64,000 nt of DNA from positions 1 to 64,000 of the forward strand of contig NZ_JADDUE010000009.1 of assembly GCF_016526145.1 (NCBI RefSeq), written 5' to 3'. Positions within the stretch are counted from its first letter, which is position 1, and each line of letters opens with the position of its first letter. This DNA comes from Saccharopolyspora galaxeae. GTDB lineage: Bacteria > Actinomycetota > Actinomycetes > Mycobacteriales > Pseudonocardiaceae. This document shows, in pieces, positions 51,261 through 62,645 of this stretch. The translations under genes were made by a program, and so were the position numbers. The notes beneath the pieces are model-generated. The model was given only the letters and a program-made list of their open reading frames with translations, made no database searches and was not told the origin of the DNA.

Positions 51261-53342
51261 TCAACCGGCGAGTTCGTGCGGGACTCCGAGCTCGTCGTAG
51301 AGCTGCGCGGCCAGCCCGCGCTGCTCGCGGGCCTGCACGGGACGCCCGGTGGTGTCCCAGATGTCGGCGAGCCGCTCGCGGTCCAGCGCCTCGCCGTAGC
51401 TGTACTCCACGTCCCGGTGCAGCTGCAGCGCCAGCTCCAAGTGCTCGACGGCTTCCCCGGTGCGGCCGGTGGCGCCGAGCACCAGGCCGATCTCGCTCAG
51501 GCAGCTGCCCTCGAGGCGGCGGTCGCCGTGCGAGCGGCGGATCTCGATGGTCCGTTGCAGGTGCCGGATCGCCTCGTCGTACTGGTGCAGGCGGTGCTCG
51601 GCCTTGGCCAGCGCGCTCAACGTGGTCGCCTCGCCCCACTCGTCACCCAGCTCGACGTGCATGCTCAGCGAGCGTTCCAGCGCCTCGTTCGCCTCCTCGT
51701 CGCGCCCCAGCGCGTAGTACGCGCCGCCGAGGTCGCGCAACGCCCACGCCTGCGCCCACTCCGGGCCGGACCGCTGCCACAGCGGCACCGCGCGCTGCAG
51801 TTCCGCCAGCGCCACCTGGTGCTGCTGCAGCGTGCTGCGCGGGATGGAGTCACTGGTCAGCAGCCACGCCTCGGCCAGCTCATCGCCGAGCGCGGCGGCC
51901 GAGGCCAGCCCGATGCGATGCGATTCCAGCCAGTAGGCCACCGGCCTGCGGGCCAGCATGAAGGCGAACATCGCCACCGGCAGCTGCCAGGCGAAAACGT
52001 GCTCGCCGCGGTCCGCGGCCTGCCGGACCGCGGCCAGCAGGTTCGCGCGTTCGGCGTCGTAGAAGTGCAAAGCCGTCGGCCGATCGGTGAATTCCGGCAC
52101 CGATCCCGGGGAATCCGGCAGCTGCATCGGGAGGCGGGTGAAGCTCGGCTCGGCCTTCCAGGACGCGCCGATCGTCGCGTGCAGGTACCAGGACAGCAGG
52201 CGGCGGACGGCCGCGTCGCGTTCCTCGGCGCTCTCGTCGTACTGCGCGCATTCCGCGGCGTAGAGGCCGACGAGGTCGTGGAAGCGGTAGCGCTGCGGCT
52301 GGTGCTCGTCGAGCAGGTGAGCACCGGTCAGGGATTCCAGCAGCCTGCGGGACTTGGGTCGGGAGATGTTGGCCAGCGCGGCTGCGGCGTCCAACCCGAT
52401 GTCGGCGCCCTCGGCGAGACCGAGCAGCCGGAACAGCCGTGCCGCCTCCGGCGCGAGCGAACGGTACGACCAGGAGAAAACCGCGCGCACAGTGGTGAAT
52501 TCGTCCTCGTCGATGGCCAGCGCGTCGAGCCGTTCTCGTTCGTCGGCCAGTTCCGCGACGAGATCGGCGATCCGCAGCTGTGCGCCGGCCACCAGCCGTT
52601 CGGCGGCGATGCGCAGCGCCAGCGGCAGGTATCCGCAGTAGTGGGCGAGCTCGGCGGTCGCGTCCGGCTCGGCGTCGACCCGGTCGGCTCCGGCGGTCCT
52701 GCGCAGCAGCTCGACCGCGCGGTCCGGGGGCAGCACGTCCAGCGACATCCGGCCGGCTCCTTCCCTGGTCGTCAGGCTCGTCAAGTGGCTGCGGCTGGTG
52801 ACCAGCACCCGGCAGTCCGGAGAACCGGGCAGCAACGGGCGGATCTGCTCGGCGGCGGCAGCGTTGTCGAGCACGATCAGCATACGGCGACCGTGCAGCA
52901 TGGTCCGGTACATCGTGGCCTTCGCGGCCGCGTCGACGGGTAATCGTTCGCTCGGCACGCCCAGCGCGCGCAGCACCTCGTCGAGCGCCTCGTCCGCGTC
53001 GCGCCTGCGGTTGACGTGGTAGCCGCGCAAGTCCACGTAGAGGTCGCCGTCGGGGAAGCTGTCCCGCACCCGGTGCGCCCAGAACGCGGCCAGCGAGGTC
53101 TTGCCGACGCCTCCGGAACCGACGATCAACCAGGTCGGTGCGGCGGAGTCGGACGGTTCGGCCAGCCAGGAGTCCAGCGCGGTCAGGCTCGCCTCGCGGT
53201 CGGTGAAGTGCGTGACGCGCTGCGGAAGTTGCCGCGGCACCGGGACTTCCGGCTGGTGCAGGTGCACACCGCCGTAGATGTGCTGCGCCTGCACCACGTT
53301 GCGCGCATTCCCGGAGAAGACGTTCGAGGCCCCGTCGCCCAT
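51261..53342 (-). CDS. NB-ARC/TPR STAND-type protein
   Basis: A 693-residue signal-transducing ATPase. Residues 1-35 include GNARNVVQAQHIYGGVHLHQ, a tag common in actinobacterial STAND proteins. NB-ARC follows with Walker A in VGSGGVGKTSLAAF (74-87) and Walker B in RRMLIVLDNA; then a winged-helix region and about eight TPR repeats to the C-terminus. It lacks an obvious effector domain or transcription-factor domain. It is probably a regulatory switch. ATG at 53342 follows GGGGG. It does not share an operon with meaB, whose end lies 283 bases upstream. Confidence 0.9.
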   Translation of the reverse strand: MGDGASNVFSGNARNVVQAQHIYGGVHLHQPEVPVPRQLPQRVTHFTDREASLTALDSWLAEPSDSAAPTWLIVGSGGVGKTSLAAFWAHRVRDSFPDGDLYVDLRGYHVNRRRDADEALDEVLRALGVPSERLPVDAAAKATMYRTMLHGRRMLIVLDNAAAAEQIRPLLPGSPDCRVLVTSRSHLTSLTTREGAGRMSLDVLPPDRAVELLRRTAGADRVDAEPDATAELAHYCGYLPLALRIAAERLVAGAQLRIADLVAELADERERLDALAIDEDEFTTVRAVFSWSYRSLAPEAARLFRLLGLAEGADIGLDAAAALANISRPKSRRLLESLTGAHLLDEHQPQRYRFHDLVGLYAAECAQYDESAEERDAAVRRLLSWYLHATIGASWKAEPSFTRLPMQLPDSPGSVPEFTDRPTALHFYDAERANLLAAVRQAADRGEHVFAWQLPVAMFAFMLARRPVAYWLESHRIGLASAAALGDELAEAWLLTSDSIPRSTLQQHQVALAELQRAVPLWQRSGPEWAQAWALRDLGGAYYALGRDEEANEALERSLSMHVELGDEWGEATTLSALAKAEHRLHQYDEAIRHLQRTIEIRRSHGDRRLEGSCLSEIGLVLGATGRTGEAVEHLELALQLHRDVEYSYGEALDRERLADIWDTTGRPVQAREQRGLAAQLYDELGVPHELAG

Positions 53343-53625
53343 GCCGACCCCCAACCGAAAGGCAGCGAACACCTCGCATGATCGCCCTCCGCCGCGGACC
53401 GCCGGCGCGGAACTTCCCGGAATTTCCGGAAAAACGACCGTACGGGCCAATGCCGCCACCCGAACGTCCGCACCCGGCCGGACGAATCCCGCCGGGGCCG
53501 GAGATCTTGCGCGAGGGACGCAGTGTGCAGCGGGAGGCTGCAACCGGAACAGCGAACGCCGGGACGGATTCAACTCCGCGCAGTGGTGGGTTTCGCCGCG
53601 CGCGGGCGGGCGGCCGGGGGAATCG

Positions 53626-54612
53626 TCATTCGCGGTCGAAGGCTTGCAGGAGTTGCTGGGCCGCCAGGCTCGCGGTGAGATCGCCCCGGCTGACGCGGGT
53701 TTCGACATCTTCGACGATGGCTCGGACGCCGGGATGGGCGGTGAGCTCGGCCATCAGCTGGTCGCGCACCAGCGACCACGTCCACTCGACCTGCTGGCGG
53801 CTGCGCTTCTGCGCCAGCTCGCCGGTTTCGGCGAGCGTGGCGCGGTGCTGCTCGACCTGCTCCCACAGCGAATCCAGCCCCGCCGCGGTCAGTCCGCTGC
53901 AGGTCAGCACCGGTGGTTTCCACGAGGCGCTGACCGGGGTGAGCAGCCGCAGCGCGCTGCGCAGCTCGCGCGCCGCCTTCCGCGCGTCCGTCTCATGTGG
54001 ACCGTCGGCCTTGTTCACCGCGACCAGGTCGGCGAGTTCCAGCACGCCCTTCTTGATGCCCTGCAACTGGTCGCCGGTGCGGGCCAGGGTCAGCAGCAGG
54101 AAGCAGTCCACCATCCCGGCCACGGTCACCTCGGATTGCCCGACGCCGACCGTTTCCACCAGCACCACGTCGAAGCCCGCGGCTTCCATCAGCACGATCG
54201 TCTCGCGGGTGGCGCGCGCGACCCCGCCGAGCGTTCCGGCCGAGGGGGAGGGGCGCACGAACGCGGCCGGATCCGCCGCCAGCGTCCCCATCCGGGTCTT
54301 GTCGCCGAGGATGCTGCCGCCGCTGCGGGTGGACGACGGGTCGACCGCGAGCACCGCGACCCGGTGCCCGGCCGCGGTCAGCGACGTCCCCAGCGATTCG
54401 ATGAACGTCGACTTGCCGACGCCGGGCACCCCGGTGATCCCCACCCGGTGCGCCCCGCCGCTGTGCGGCAGCAGCTGCACCAGCAATTCCTGCGCTTTGG
54501 CCCGGTGCGCCGGTTTGGTCGACTCGACCAGCGTGATCGCCTGCGCCAGTTTCGTGCGGGAACCTTCCAGCACGCCCTTGGCGTAATCCTCGACGTTGAT
54601 CTCGCGCGGCAT
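53626..54612 (-). CDS. meaB: Methylmalonyl-CoA mutase-associated GTPase MeaB
   Basis: A 328-residue G3E-type GTPase that gates cofactor delivery and protects methylmalonyl-CoA mutase. Walker A GITGVPGVGKSTFIESL, the VLAVDPSSTRSGGSILGDKT segment and VNKAD (base specificity) are present. AAGGACCCGTG precedes the ATG. It follows mutB after 49 bases on the same strand and is the third gene of the mutase operon. Confidence 0.96.
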   Translation of the reverse strand: MPREINVEDYAKGVLEGSRTKLAQAITLVESTKPAHRAKAQELLVQLLPHSGGAHRVGITGVPGVGKSTFIESLGTSLTAAGHRVAVLAVDPSSTRSGGSILGDKTRMGTLAADPAAFVRPSPSAGTLGGVARATRETIVLMEAAGFDVVLVETVGVGQSEVTVAGMVDCFLLLTLARTGDQLQGIKKGVLELADLVAVNKADGPHETDARKAARELRSALRLLTPVSASWKPPVLTCSGLTAAGLDSLWEQVEQHRATLAETGELAQKRSRQQVEWTWSLVRDQLMAELTAHPGVRAIVEDVETRVSRGDLTASLAAQQLLQAFDRE

Positions 54613-54661
54613 CACGGGTCCTTGCGGAATGGATCTGCTCAGTGGGTCGGGTAGCGAAACC

Positions 54662-56889
<2,228 letters not shown>

Positions 56890-56890
<1 letters not shown>

Positions 56891-58791
56891 CACTCGACTC
56901 CCAACGTGCGGTGCGCGGTGCGCAGGACCTCGACCGCGTCGCAGCCGGTGTGCACGAAACCGTCCACATCGTCCGGTCGGTCCTTCGGTTTTCCGGCCAG
57001 CAGCACGGATTCGGCGCCGGCTTCCTGCAACGCCCTGGCCGTTTCGGTGGCGCGCTCGGCGTAGATCTGGTCCGCCGAGCACAGGCACACCACCGGGCTG
57101 GGCTGCTCGGCGTAAGCCCGCAGGACCTCCTGCGTGGATTCTGTGGGGCCTGCTTCGGGCGTCGCCAGCCCACCGGCGGCGAACAGGTTCCGGGCGAAAC
57201 CGGAGCGTGCGTTGTAGGTCGCCAGCGGCCCGAGCGTGGCGAGGAAGACGGCGGGTCGCTCGCCGGTCCGCTCGGCCTGCGCGTCCGCGGCGTCGCGCAG
57301 CTGCTCGAAGTCCTGGGCGTAGCGCACCTTCGGCAGTCCGCCGGACGGTTCGGCCGGGACGGGCTCGCGATCCAGGGTTCGTTCGTCGAGGTTCGGGAAC
57401 TCGCTGACGCCGGTGATCGGGTCGTCGCGGTGCGCCAGCGCGGTCCGGCGGCGCTGCCAGGTCGCCGACAGCCGATCGGCGACCATCCCGGAACGCAGCG
57501 CAGCGGGCAGTCCGCCGGCGCCTTCGATCTCGCGGAACCAGCCCCAGGCGGCGTCGGCCAGCTCGTCGGTCAGCGTCTCGACGTACCAGGACCCGCCCGC
57601 CGGATCGATCACCTGCGCCAGGTGCGACTCGTCCAGCAGCAGTGCCTGCGTGTTCCGGGCGACGCGGCGGGCGAACGGGTCCGGAAGCCCGATCGCGGCG
57701 TCGAACGGCCGCACCGTGATCGCCTGCGCCCCGCCGACGCCGGCGGCGAAGGTGGCGATCGTCGAACGCAGCATGTTCACCCACGGGTCGCGGCGGGTCA
57801 GCATCGCCGCGGAGGTCACTGCGTGCTGGCGCTGCGCCCGCGCGGACGCGGGCGCGCCGGACTGCCGGGCGACCTGCTCCCACAGCCGCCGCGCGGCACG
57901 CAGCTTCGCGATGCTGAGGAATTGGTCGGCGGTCGCGGCGTAGCGGAACTCCAGCAACCCGCAGGCGGTACCGACGTCCAGCCCCGCGCCGTCCGGTGGT
58001 GGCGCCGTCAGCCAGCGCAGATAGGTCACGCCCGCCGCCAGCGAGGCACCGAGTTCTTCGCCGTCCGAGCCGCCCGCCTCGTGGTACGGCTGAGCGTCCA
58101 CGGTGATCGCCCGCATTCCCGGCAGCTCCGCGGCGCACTGCCGCGCCAGTTGCACGGCCTCCGCCGGCCCGGCCTCGCGGCCGGTGCGCGCCTCGACGCC
58201 GAGCGGGTCGGCACCGAGGTTGCCGCGCAGCGCGCTGGGCGCGACCTGCTGATCCGCGGCGATCTCCAGCAGCTTCGCCGCGGCCTGCGGGGCCTGCGCA
58301 CCCGCGTCCAGCACCACCCCGATCATGTCCAGGTGCACGCCGTGCAGCGCGTCGGCGAGGTCGTCGACGGCGATCCCGCCCGCGCCGAGCCGCAGCGTCA
58401 GGGAGGTGGCCCCGCCGTTGAGGTCGGCGAGCACCTCCTGGTTCGTCCGTGCCGCATCCGGGTCCGCGTGCTCCTGCCGCACGTCCCAGCCCTCCGGCGC
58501 GGATCCCTCCGGGCTGCTGCCGCGCACGTAGGGCGCGAAGCCGGGCAGACCGGAGTCACCGGCCGCGGAGGCGTACAGCGGCCGCACGGTGATCTCGTCG
58601 TAGGTGGTGGAGTTCAGCAGTGCGGCGGGATCGTCCGGCGCGGGCTCGCCCTCGGCGATCCGGCCGGTGCGGCGCAGGATCTTCTCCACCTGCGCCTGCC
58701 ATTCCTGGTAGGTGGGCTGCGGGAACTCACCGCCCAGGCGAAGCCCGGGGCGGGGGCTGCTCGGCGTTGAGAGCCGGTCTGAGGGCGCCAT
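56890..58791 (-). CDS. mutA: Methylmalonyl-CoA mutase, small subunit
   Basis: A 633-residue partner of MutB. It keeps the barrel fold ([37 protein letters not shown]) but lacks the DxHxxG B12 motif, so it is the non-catalytic subunit. ATG at 58791 has no Shine-Dalgarno but TACCAT (58800-58805) lies 8 bases upstream, suggesting a leaderless mRNA. The frame remains open upstream across a 15-bp tandem repeat, so a long, low-complexity N-terminal extension is a less likely alternative. Confidence 0.94.
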
Positions 58792-58924
58792 GGAGCCCGA
58801 TGGTAGGACTCGCGCAGGCGGCGGAACGGGCGCTGACCTGTGACTCACGTCCCAAGATTCCTGCGCCGCCCGCACGGCTCCGGCATGCGCGCGCTCGGCC
58901 CGACCGGGCGCGAAGCTCCGGGAG

Positions 58925-59008
58925 CCGGTCCCCGGAGATCCGGCCGCCCGGGTTCCGGTCGCCGGGGAGCCGGTCGCCGGGATTCCGGTCGCGGGGATTC
59001 CGGTCGCA
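58925..59008. repeat. 15-bp tandem repeat upstream of mutA
   Basis: About five and a half units of 15 bases, consensus CCGGTCGCCGGGGATT-like, run from 58925. The last three full units (58955, 58970, 58985) differ by one or two bases. It lies 130-220 bases upstream of mutA. Read on the minus strand in mutA's frame it would encode repeats of Ala-Thr-Gly-Ile/Ser-Pro, but the mutA start at 58791 makes translation unlikely. Confidence 0.85.
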
Positions 59009-59148
59009 CGCGGCGTGGTCATCAGGTTCATGACTTCATCATCCTGATCCGAACGCACGTTCGCATCGCTGAACCGGGTGGATCTCGGCCACGGCGCCCG
59101 GGAACCGGCCCTGCGCCCTGGAACGGAGCCCGCCTCAGTGCCCCCGCC

Positions 59149-59337
59149 TCAGTGCTCGGTGTGGTACTCCCAGCCCGCGTCGTTGCTGTAGTGCAGCCGG
59201 TACCGGGTGACGATCTTCGGCCCCTCGTGCAGGTGGATGTGCCGGAGCAGGCGCCCGTGCACCGCCTCCGATTCGCGCAGCTCCTGCTCGCGCCCGTCCA
59301 GCGGCCCGCCGATGAACCGCACCTGTCGTTCCGGCAT
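59149..59337 (-). CDS. Small conserved hypothetical protein
   Basis: A 62-residue protein beginning MPERQVRFIGGPLDGREQEL and ending with YRLHYSNDAGWEYHTEH. The RFIGGPLDGR segment is common in small actinobacterial proteins of unknown function. The weak GGGG ribosome binding site lies close to the ATG. It is divergent from the helicase gene. Confidence 0.75.
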   Translation of the reverse strand: MPERQVRFIGGPLDGREQELRESEAVHGRLLRHIHLHEGPKIVTRYRLHYSNDAGWEYHTEH

Positions 59338-59481
59338 GCCCCGAGTCTCCGCGTTCCGCGCCGCGGCGATCCACCCCCGAACAGCGACCGGCTACCCGAT
59401 CGGGTGAGAAACCGCGCGGGCCGTTGCGCGCGCGACCCCGGCTGCGGTGCGCCGAAGGCGGGCGGGGACGATTCGGGGGCC

Positions 59482-61980
59482 ATGAATCTGACGGACCACC
59501 TGCCCGGCGCCCCTGACCCCGACGGCCTGCTCGAGGCGTTCACCACCTGGACTTCCGGGCACGGCATCGAGCTGTACCCGGCGCAGGAAGAGGCGCTGAT
59601 GGAGGTGGTCACCGGCGCGAACGTCATCCTCAGCACCCCGACCGGGTCCGGCAAGAGCCTGGTCGCCACCGGAGCGCACTTCACCGCGCTGGCCGCGGGC
59701 GCGCGCAGCTTCTACACCGCGCCGATCAAGGCACTGGTCTCGGAGAAGTTCTTCGCGCTCGTCGACGTCTTCGGCCCGGACAACGTCGGCATGATGACCG
59801 GCGACAGCAGCGTCAACGCGGACGCGCCGATCATCTGCTGCACCGCGGAGATCCTGGCGAACATCGCGCTGCGGGACGGCGAACGCGCCGACGTGCGCCA
59901 GGTGGTGATGGACGAGTTCCACTTCTACGCGGAGCCGGAACGCGGCTGGGCGTGGCAGGTGCCGCTGCTGGAGCTCCCGCAGGCCCAGTTCGTGCTGATG
60001 TCGGCCACGCTCGGCGACGTCACCCGGTTCGAGCGGGACCTCACCCGCCGCACCGGCCGGGAGACCGCGGTGGTCAGCTCCGCCGAACGCCCGATCCCGC
60101 TGACGTTCCGCTACGCGATGACGCCGCTGCACGAGACGATCGAGGAGCTGCTCGGCGGCAACCAGGCACCTGTCTACATCGTGTACTTCAACCAGGCCTC
60201 CGCGCTGGAGCAGGCGCAAGGCCTGATGAGCGTCAACGTCGCCAGCCGCGAGCAGCGGGACCGGATCGCGGAGATGATCGGCGGCTTCCGGTTCACCGCC
60301 GGGTTCGGCAAGACGCTGTCCCGGCTGGTGCGCCACGGCATCGGCGTGCACCACGCGGGGATGCTGCCGAAGTACCGGCGGCTGGTGGAGCAGCTGGCGC
60401 AGGCGGGCCTGCTGAAGGTCATCTGCGGCACCGACACGCTCGGCGTCGGCATCAACGTGCCGATCCGCACGGTGCTGCTGACCGGGCTGACCAAGTTCGA
60501 CGGGACCCGAACCCGGCACCTCAAGGCCCGCGAGTTCCACCAGATCGCCGGGCGCGCGGGCCGGGCGGGCTACGACACCGCGGGTTACGTCGTGGTGCAG
60601 GCTCCCGAGCACGAGATCGAGAACGCCAAGGCGCTGGCCAAAGCGGGCGACGACCCGAAGAAGCGGCGCAAGGTGGTGCGCAAGAAGGCGCCCGAGGGTT
60701 TCGTGTCCTGGAGCGAGAAGACCTTCGACAAGCTCGTCGAAGCCGAGCCGGAACCGCTGGTGTCCAGCTTCGGGGTCAGCCACTCGATGCTGCTGAACGT
60801 GATCAACCGCCCCGGCGACGCGTTCGCCGCGATGAAGCACCTGCTCACCGACAACCACGAGGACCGCCCGGCGCAGCGCAGGCACATCCTGCGCGCCATC
60901 GCGATCTACCGGGCGCTGCTGGCCGCCGGGGTCGTCGAGGAGCTGGCCGAGCCCGACGAGCAGGGCCGCCGGGTGCGGGTGACGGTGGACCTGCAGTTCG
61001 ACTTCGCGCTCAACCAGCCGTTGTCCCCGTTCGCGCTGGCCGCGATCGAGCTGCTGGCGACCGACTCGCCGACTTACGCGCTGGACGTGCTGTCCATCAT
61101 CGAGTCCACGTTGGACGATCCGCGGCAGGTGCTCTCGGCGCAGCAGTTCAAGGCCCGCGGTGAGGCCGTGGCGCGGATGAAGGCCGACGGGATCGAATAC
61201 GACGAGCGGATGGAACTGCTCGAGGACATCACCTACCCGAAGCCGCTCGAAGACGTCCTCGAAGCCGCCTACGAGACCTACCGCAAGGGCCACCCGTGGG
61301 TCGCCGAGCACGAGCTGTCGCCCAAGTCGGTGGCCCGGGACATGTACGAGCGCGCGATGAACTTCGTGGAGTTCGTCAACCACTACGGGCTGGCCCGCTC
61401 GGAAGGGCTGGTGCTGCGCTACCTCGCCGACGTCTACAAGGCGCTGCGGCACACGGTGCCCGATGACGCCAAGACCGAAGAGCTCACCGACATCATCGAA
61501 TGGCTCGGCGAGTTGGTGCGGCAGGTCGACTCGAGCCTGCTCGACGAGTGGGAGAGGCTGCGCAATCCCGGTGCCGAGGTCACCGCGGAGGCGCCGGCCG
61601 AGCAGGGGCCCGCGAAGCTCTCGCAGAACAAGCGGGCGCTGCGGGTGCAGGTGCGCAACGCGATGTTCCGCCGCGTGGAGCTGGCCGCGCGGCGCTGGAC
61701 CGATCAGCTCGGCGAGCTGGATCCGGAGTTCGGCGCGCAGGCCTGGGACGAGGCGCTGGAGGGCTACTTCGCGGAGTACGACGAGATCGGCATCGACGCC
61801 GACGCGCGGGGCCCCGCGCTGCTCATGATCAGCGAGGAGGCCGGGCGCTGGCTGGTGCGGCAGATCTTCGCCGACCCGGAAGGCGATCACGACTGGGGCA
61901 TCAGCGCCGAAGTCGACCTGGCCGCGACCGACGAACAGGGGCACGCCGAGGTGAAGGTGAAGTCGGTCGGTCCGCAGTAA
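59482..61980 (+). CDS. DEAD/DEAH-box helicase with DUF3516-type C-terminus
   Basis: An 832-residue superfamily 2 helicase. Motif I is STPTGSGKSLVATGA, motif II a DEFH box in VVMDEFHFYAEPERG, motif III SATLGD and motif VI QIAGRAGRAGYDTAG. The C-terminal half (from about 420) is the DUF3516-type region of actinobacterial Ski2-like helicases. It probably unwinds RNA or RNA/DNA structures. ATG at 59482 follows GGGGGCC. The frame is open far upstream, but that part lies over the divergent small gene. Confidence 0.92.
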   Translation: MNLTDHLPGAPDPDGLLEAFTTWTSGHGIELYPAQEEALMEVVTGANVILSTPTGSGKSLVATGAHFTALAAGARSFYTAPIKALVSEKFFALVDVFGPDNVGMMTGDSSVNADAPIICCTAEILANIALRDGERADVRQVVMDEFHFYAEPERGWAWQVPLLELPQAQFVLMSATLGDVTRFERDLTRRTGRETAVVSSAERPIPLTFRYAMTPLHETIEELLGGNQAPVYIVYFNQASALEQAQGLMSVNVASREQRDRIAEMIGGFRFTAGFGKTLSRLVRHGIGVHHAGMLPKYRRLVEQLAQAGLLKVICGTDTLGVGINVPIRTVLLTGLTKFDGTRTRHLKAREFHQIAGRAGRAGYDTAGYVVVQAPEHEIENAKALAKAGDDPKKRRKVVRKKAPEGFVSWSEKTFDKLVEAEPEPLVSSFGVSHSMLLNVINRPGDAFAAMKHLLTDNHEDRPAQRRHILRAIAIYRALLAAGVVEELAEPDEQGRRVRVTVDLQFDFALNQPLSPFALAAIELLATDSPTYALDVLSIIESTLDDPRQVLSAQQFKARGEAVARMKADGIEYDERMELLEDITYPKPLEDVLEAAYETYRKGHPWVAEHELSPKSVARDMYERAMNFVEFVNHYGLARSEGLVLRYLADVYKALRHTVPDDAKTEELTDIIEWLGELVRQVDSSLLDEWERLRNPGAEVTAEAPAEQGPAKLSQNKRALRVQVRNAMFRRVELAARRWTDQLGELDPEFGAQAWDEALEGYFAEYDEIGIDADARGPALLMISEEAGRWLVRQIFADPEGDHDWGISAEVDLAATDEQGHAEVKVKSVGPQ

Positions 61981-62052
61981 CGGCGTGTGCTGGTGGCCTC
62001 CGTCCGATTTCGCCCATAAGATCTACTTTCGGCCGCGATCGGAAGGAGCGAC

Positions 62053-62466
62053 ATGCCGCAGACCGTTGTCGCAGGCATTGATGGGTCCGACGAGTCGCAG
62101 CGGGCGCTGCGCTGGGCCGCGGAGTACGTGCAGAAGGTGGGAGGTCTGGTGCACGCCGTTTCGGTGTGGCACCAGCCGGTGCAGTTCGGCTACCGGCTGC
62201 CCACCTCGGATTCCGAGCTGGAGCAGCGCGCCCGGCAGCAGCTCGACAAGGTGGCCGAGGCGGTGCGCGCGGAGTTCCCGTCCGTCGACATCCGCGAGCG
62301 GCTGATCCGCGGGCACGTGGTGGACGAGCTGGTGGGGTTGTCGCCGCAGGCGGACATGATGGTGCTGGGCAACAAGGGGCACGGTGCGTTCACCGGCATG
62401 ATGGTGGGCTCGGTGGCGTTGAAGCTCGTGCACCACGCCCGTTGCCCGGTTCTCGTGGTGCGGTAG
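62053..62466 (+). CDS. Universal stress protein
   Basis: A 137-residue single-domain USP. TVVAGIDGSDESQRALRWAA binds the nucleotide phosphate end and the ATP motif G-x2-G-x9-G is seen in MVLGNKGHGAFTGMMVGSVA. GGAAGGAGCGAC precedes the ATG; a TAAGAT -10 lies near 62017. Its last three codons and stop are the first part of a 25-bp tandem repeat. Confidence 0.95.
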   Translation: MPQTVVAGIDGSDESQRALRWAAEYVQKVGGLVHAVSVWHQPVQFGYRLPTSDSELEQRARQQLDKVAEAVRAEFPSVDIRERLIRGHVVDELVGLSPQADMMVLGNKGHGAFTGMMVGSVALKLVHHARCPVLVVR

Positions 62467-62548
62467 CACCGAAATTTGCGCCGTGCGGTAGCACCGAAAT
62501 CTGAGCCGTGCGGTAGCACCGAAATCTGAGCCGTGCGGTAGCACCGCC
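62458..62548. repeat. 25-bp tandem repeat overlapping the usp stop codon
   Basis: Three full 25-base units (62458, 62483, 62508) and a 16-base partial (62533) begin GTGCGGTAGCACCGAAAT. Unit 1 contains the last usp codons and stop. Units 2 and 3 are identical; unit 1 differs at two positions. GTGC/GCAC inside each unit can form small hairpins. It looks like recent expansion of a 3' end. Confidence 0.95.
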
Positions 62549-62585
62549 GGTTTGCGCTGAGCGCACCGCTGCGGCGAACCGCCGC

Positions 62586-62622
62586 CGATCGCCCCTGTTC
62601 CCGCCGAGAACAGGGGCGATCG
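62586..62622. terminator. Bidirectional hairpin between usp and the methyltransferase
   Basis: CGATCGCCCCTGTTC and GAACAGGGGCGATCG form a perfect 15-bp stem with loop CCGCCGA, between convergent genes. Confidence 0.88.
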
Positions 62623-62645
62623 CGCGTCGGATCCGGTGACCGGGT

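Noticed and set aside
58792-59058. N-terminal extension of MutA through the tandem repeat
   Set aside because: Low-complexity residues, no ribosome binding site, and a -10-like box directly before the 58791 ATG make it unlikely; kept as an alternative.
58792-59148. Cobalamin riboswitch before mutA
   Set aside because: No recognisable B12-box or aptamer elements; the space is taken by a 15-bp tandem repeat.
62458-62548. Regular 25-bp repeats as a possible CRISPR array
   Set aside because: The units are directly adjacent with no unique spacers and there are no cas genes.
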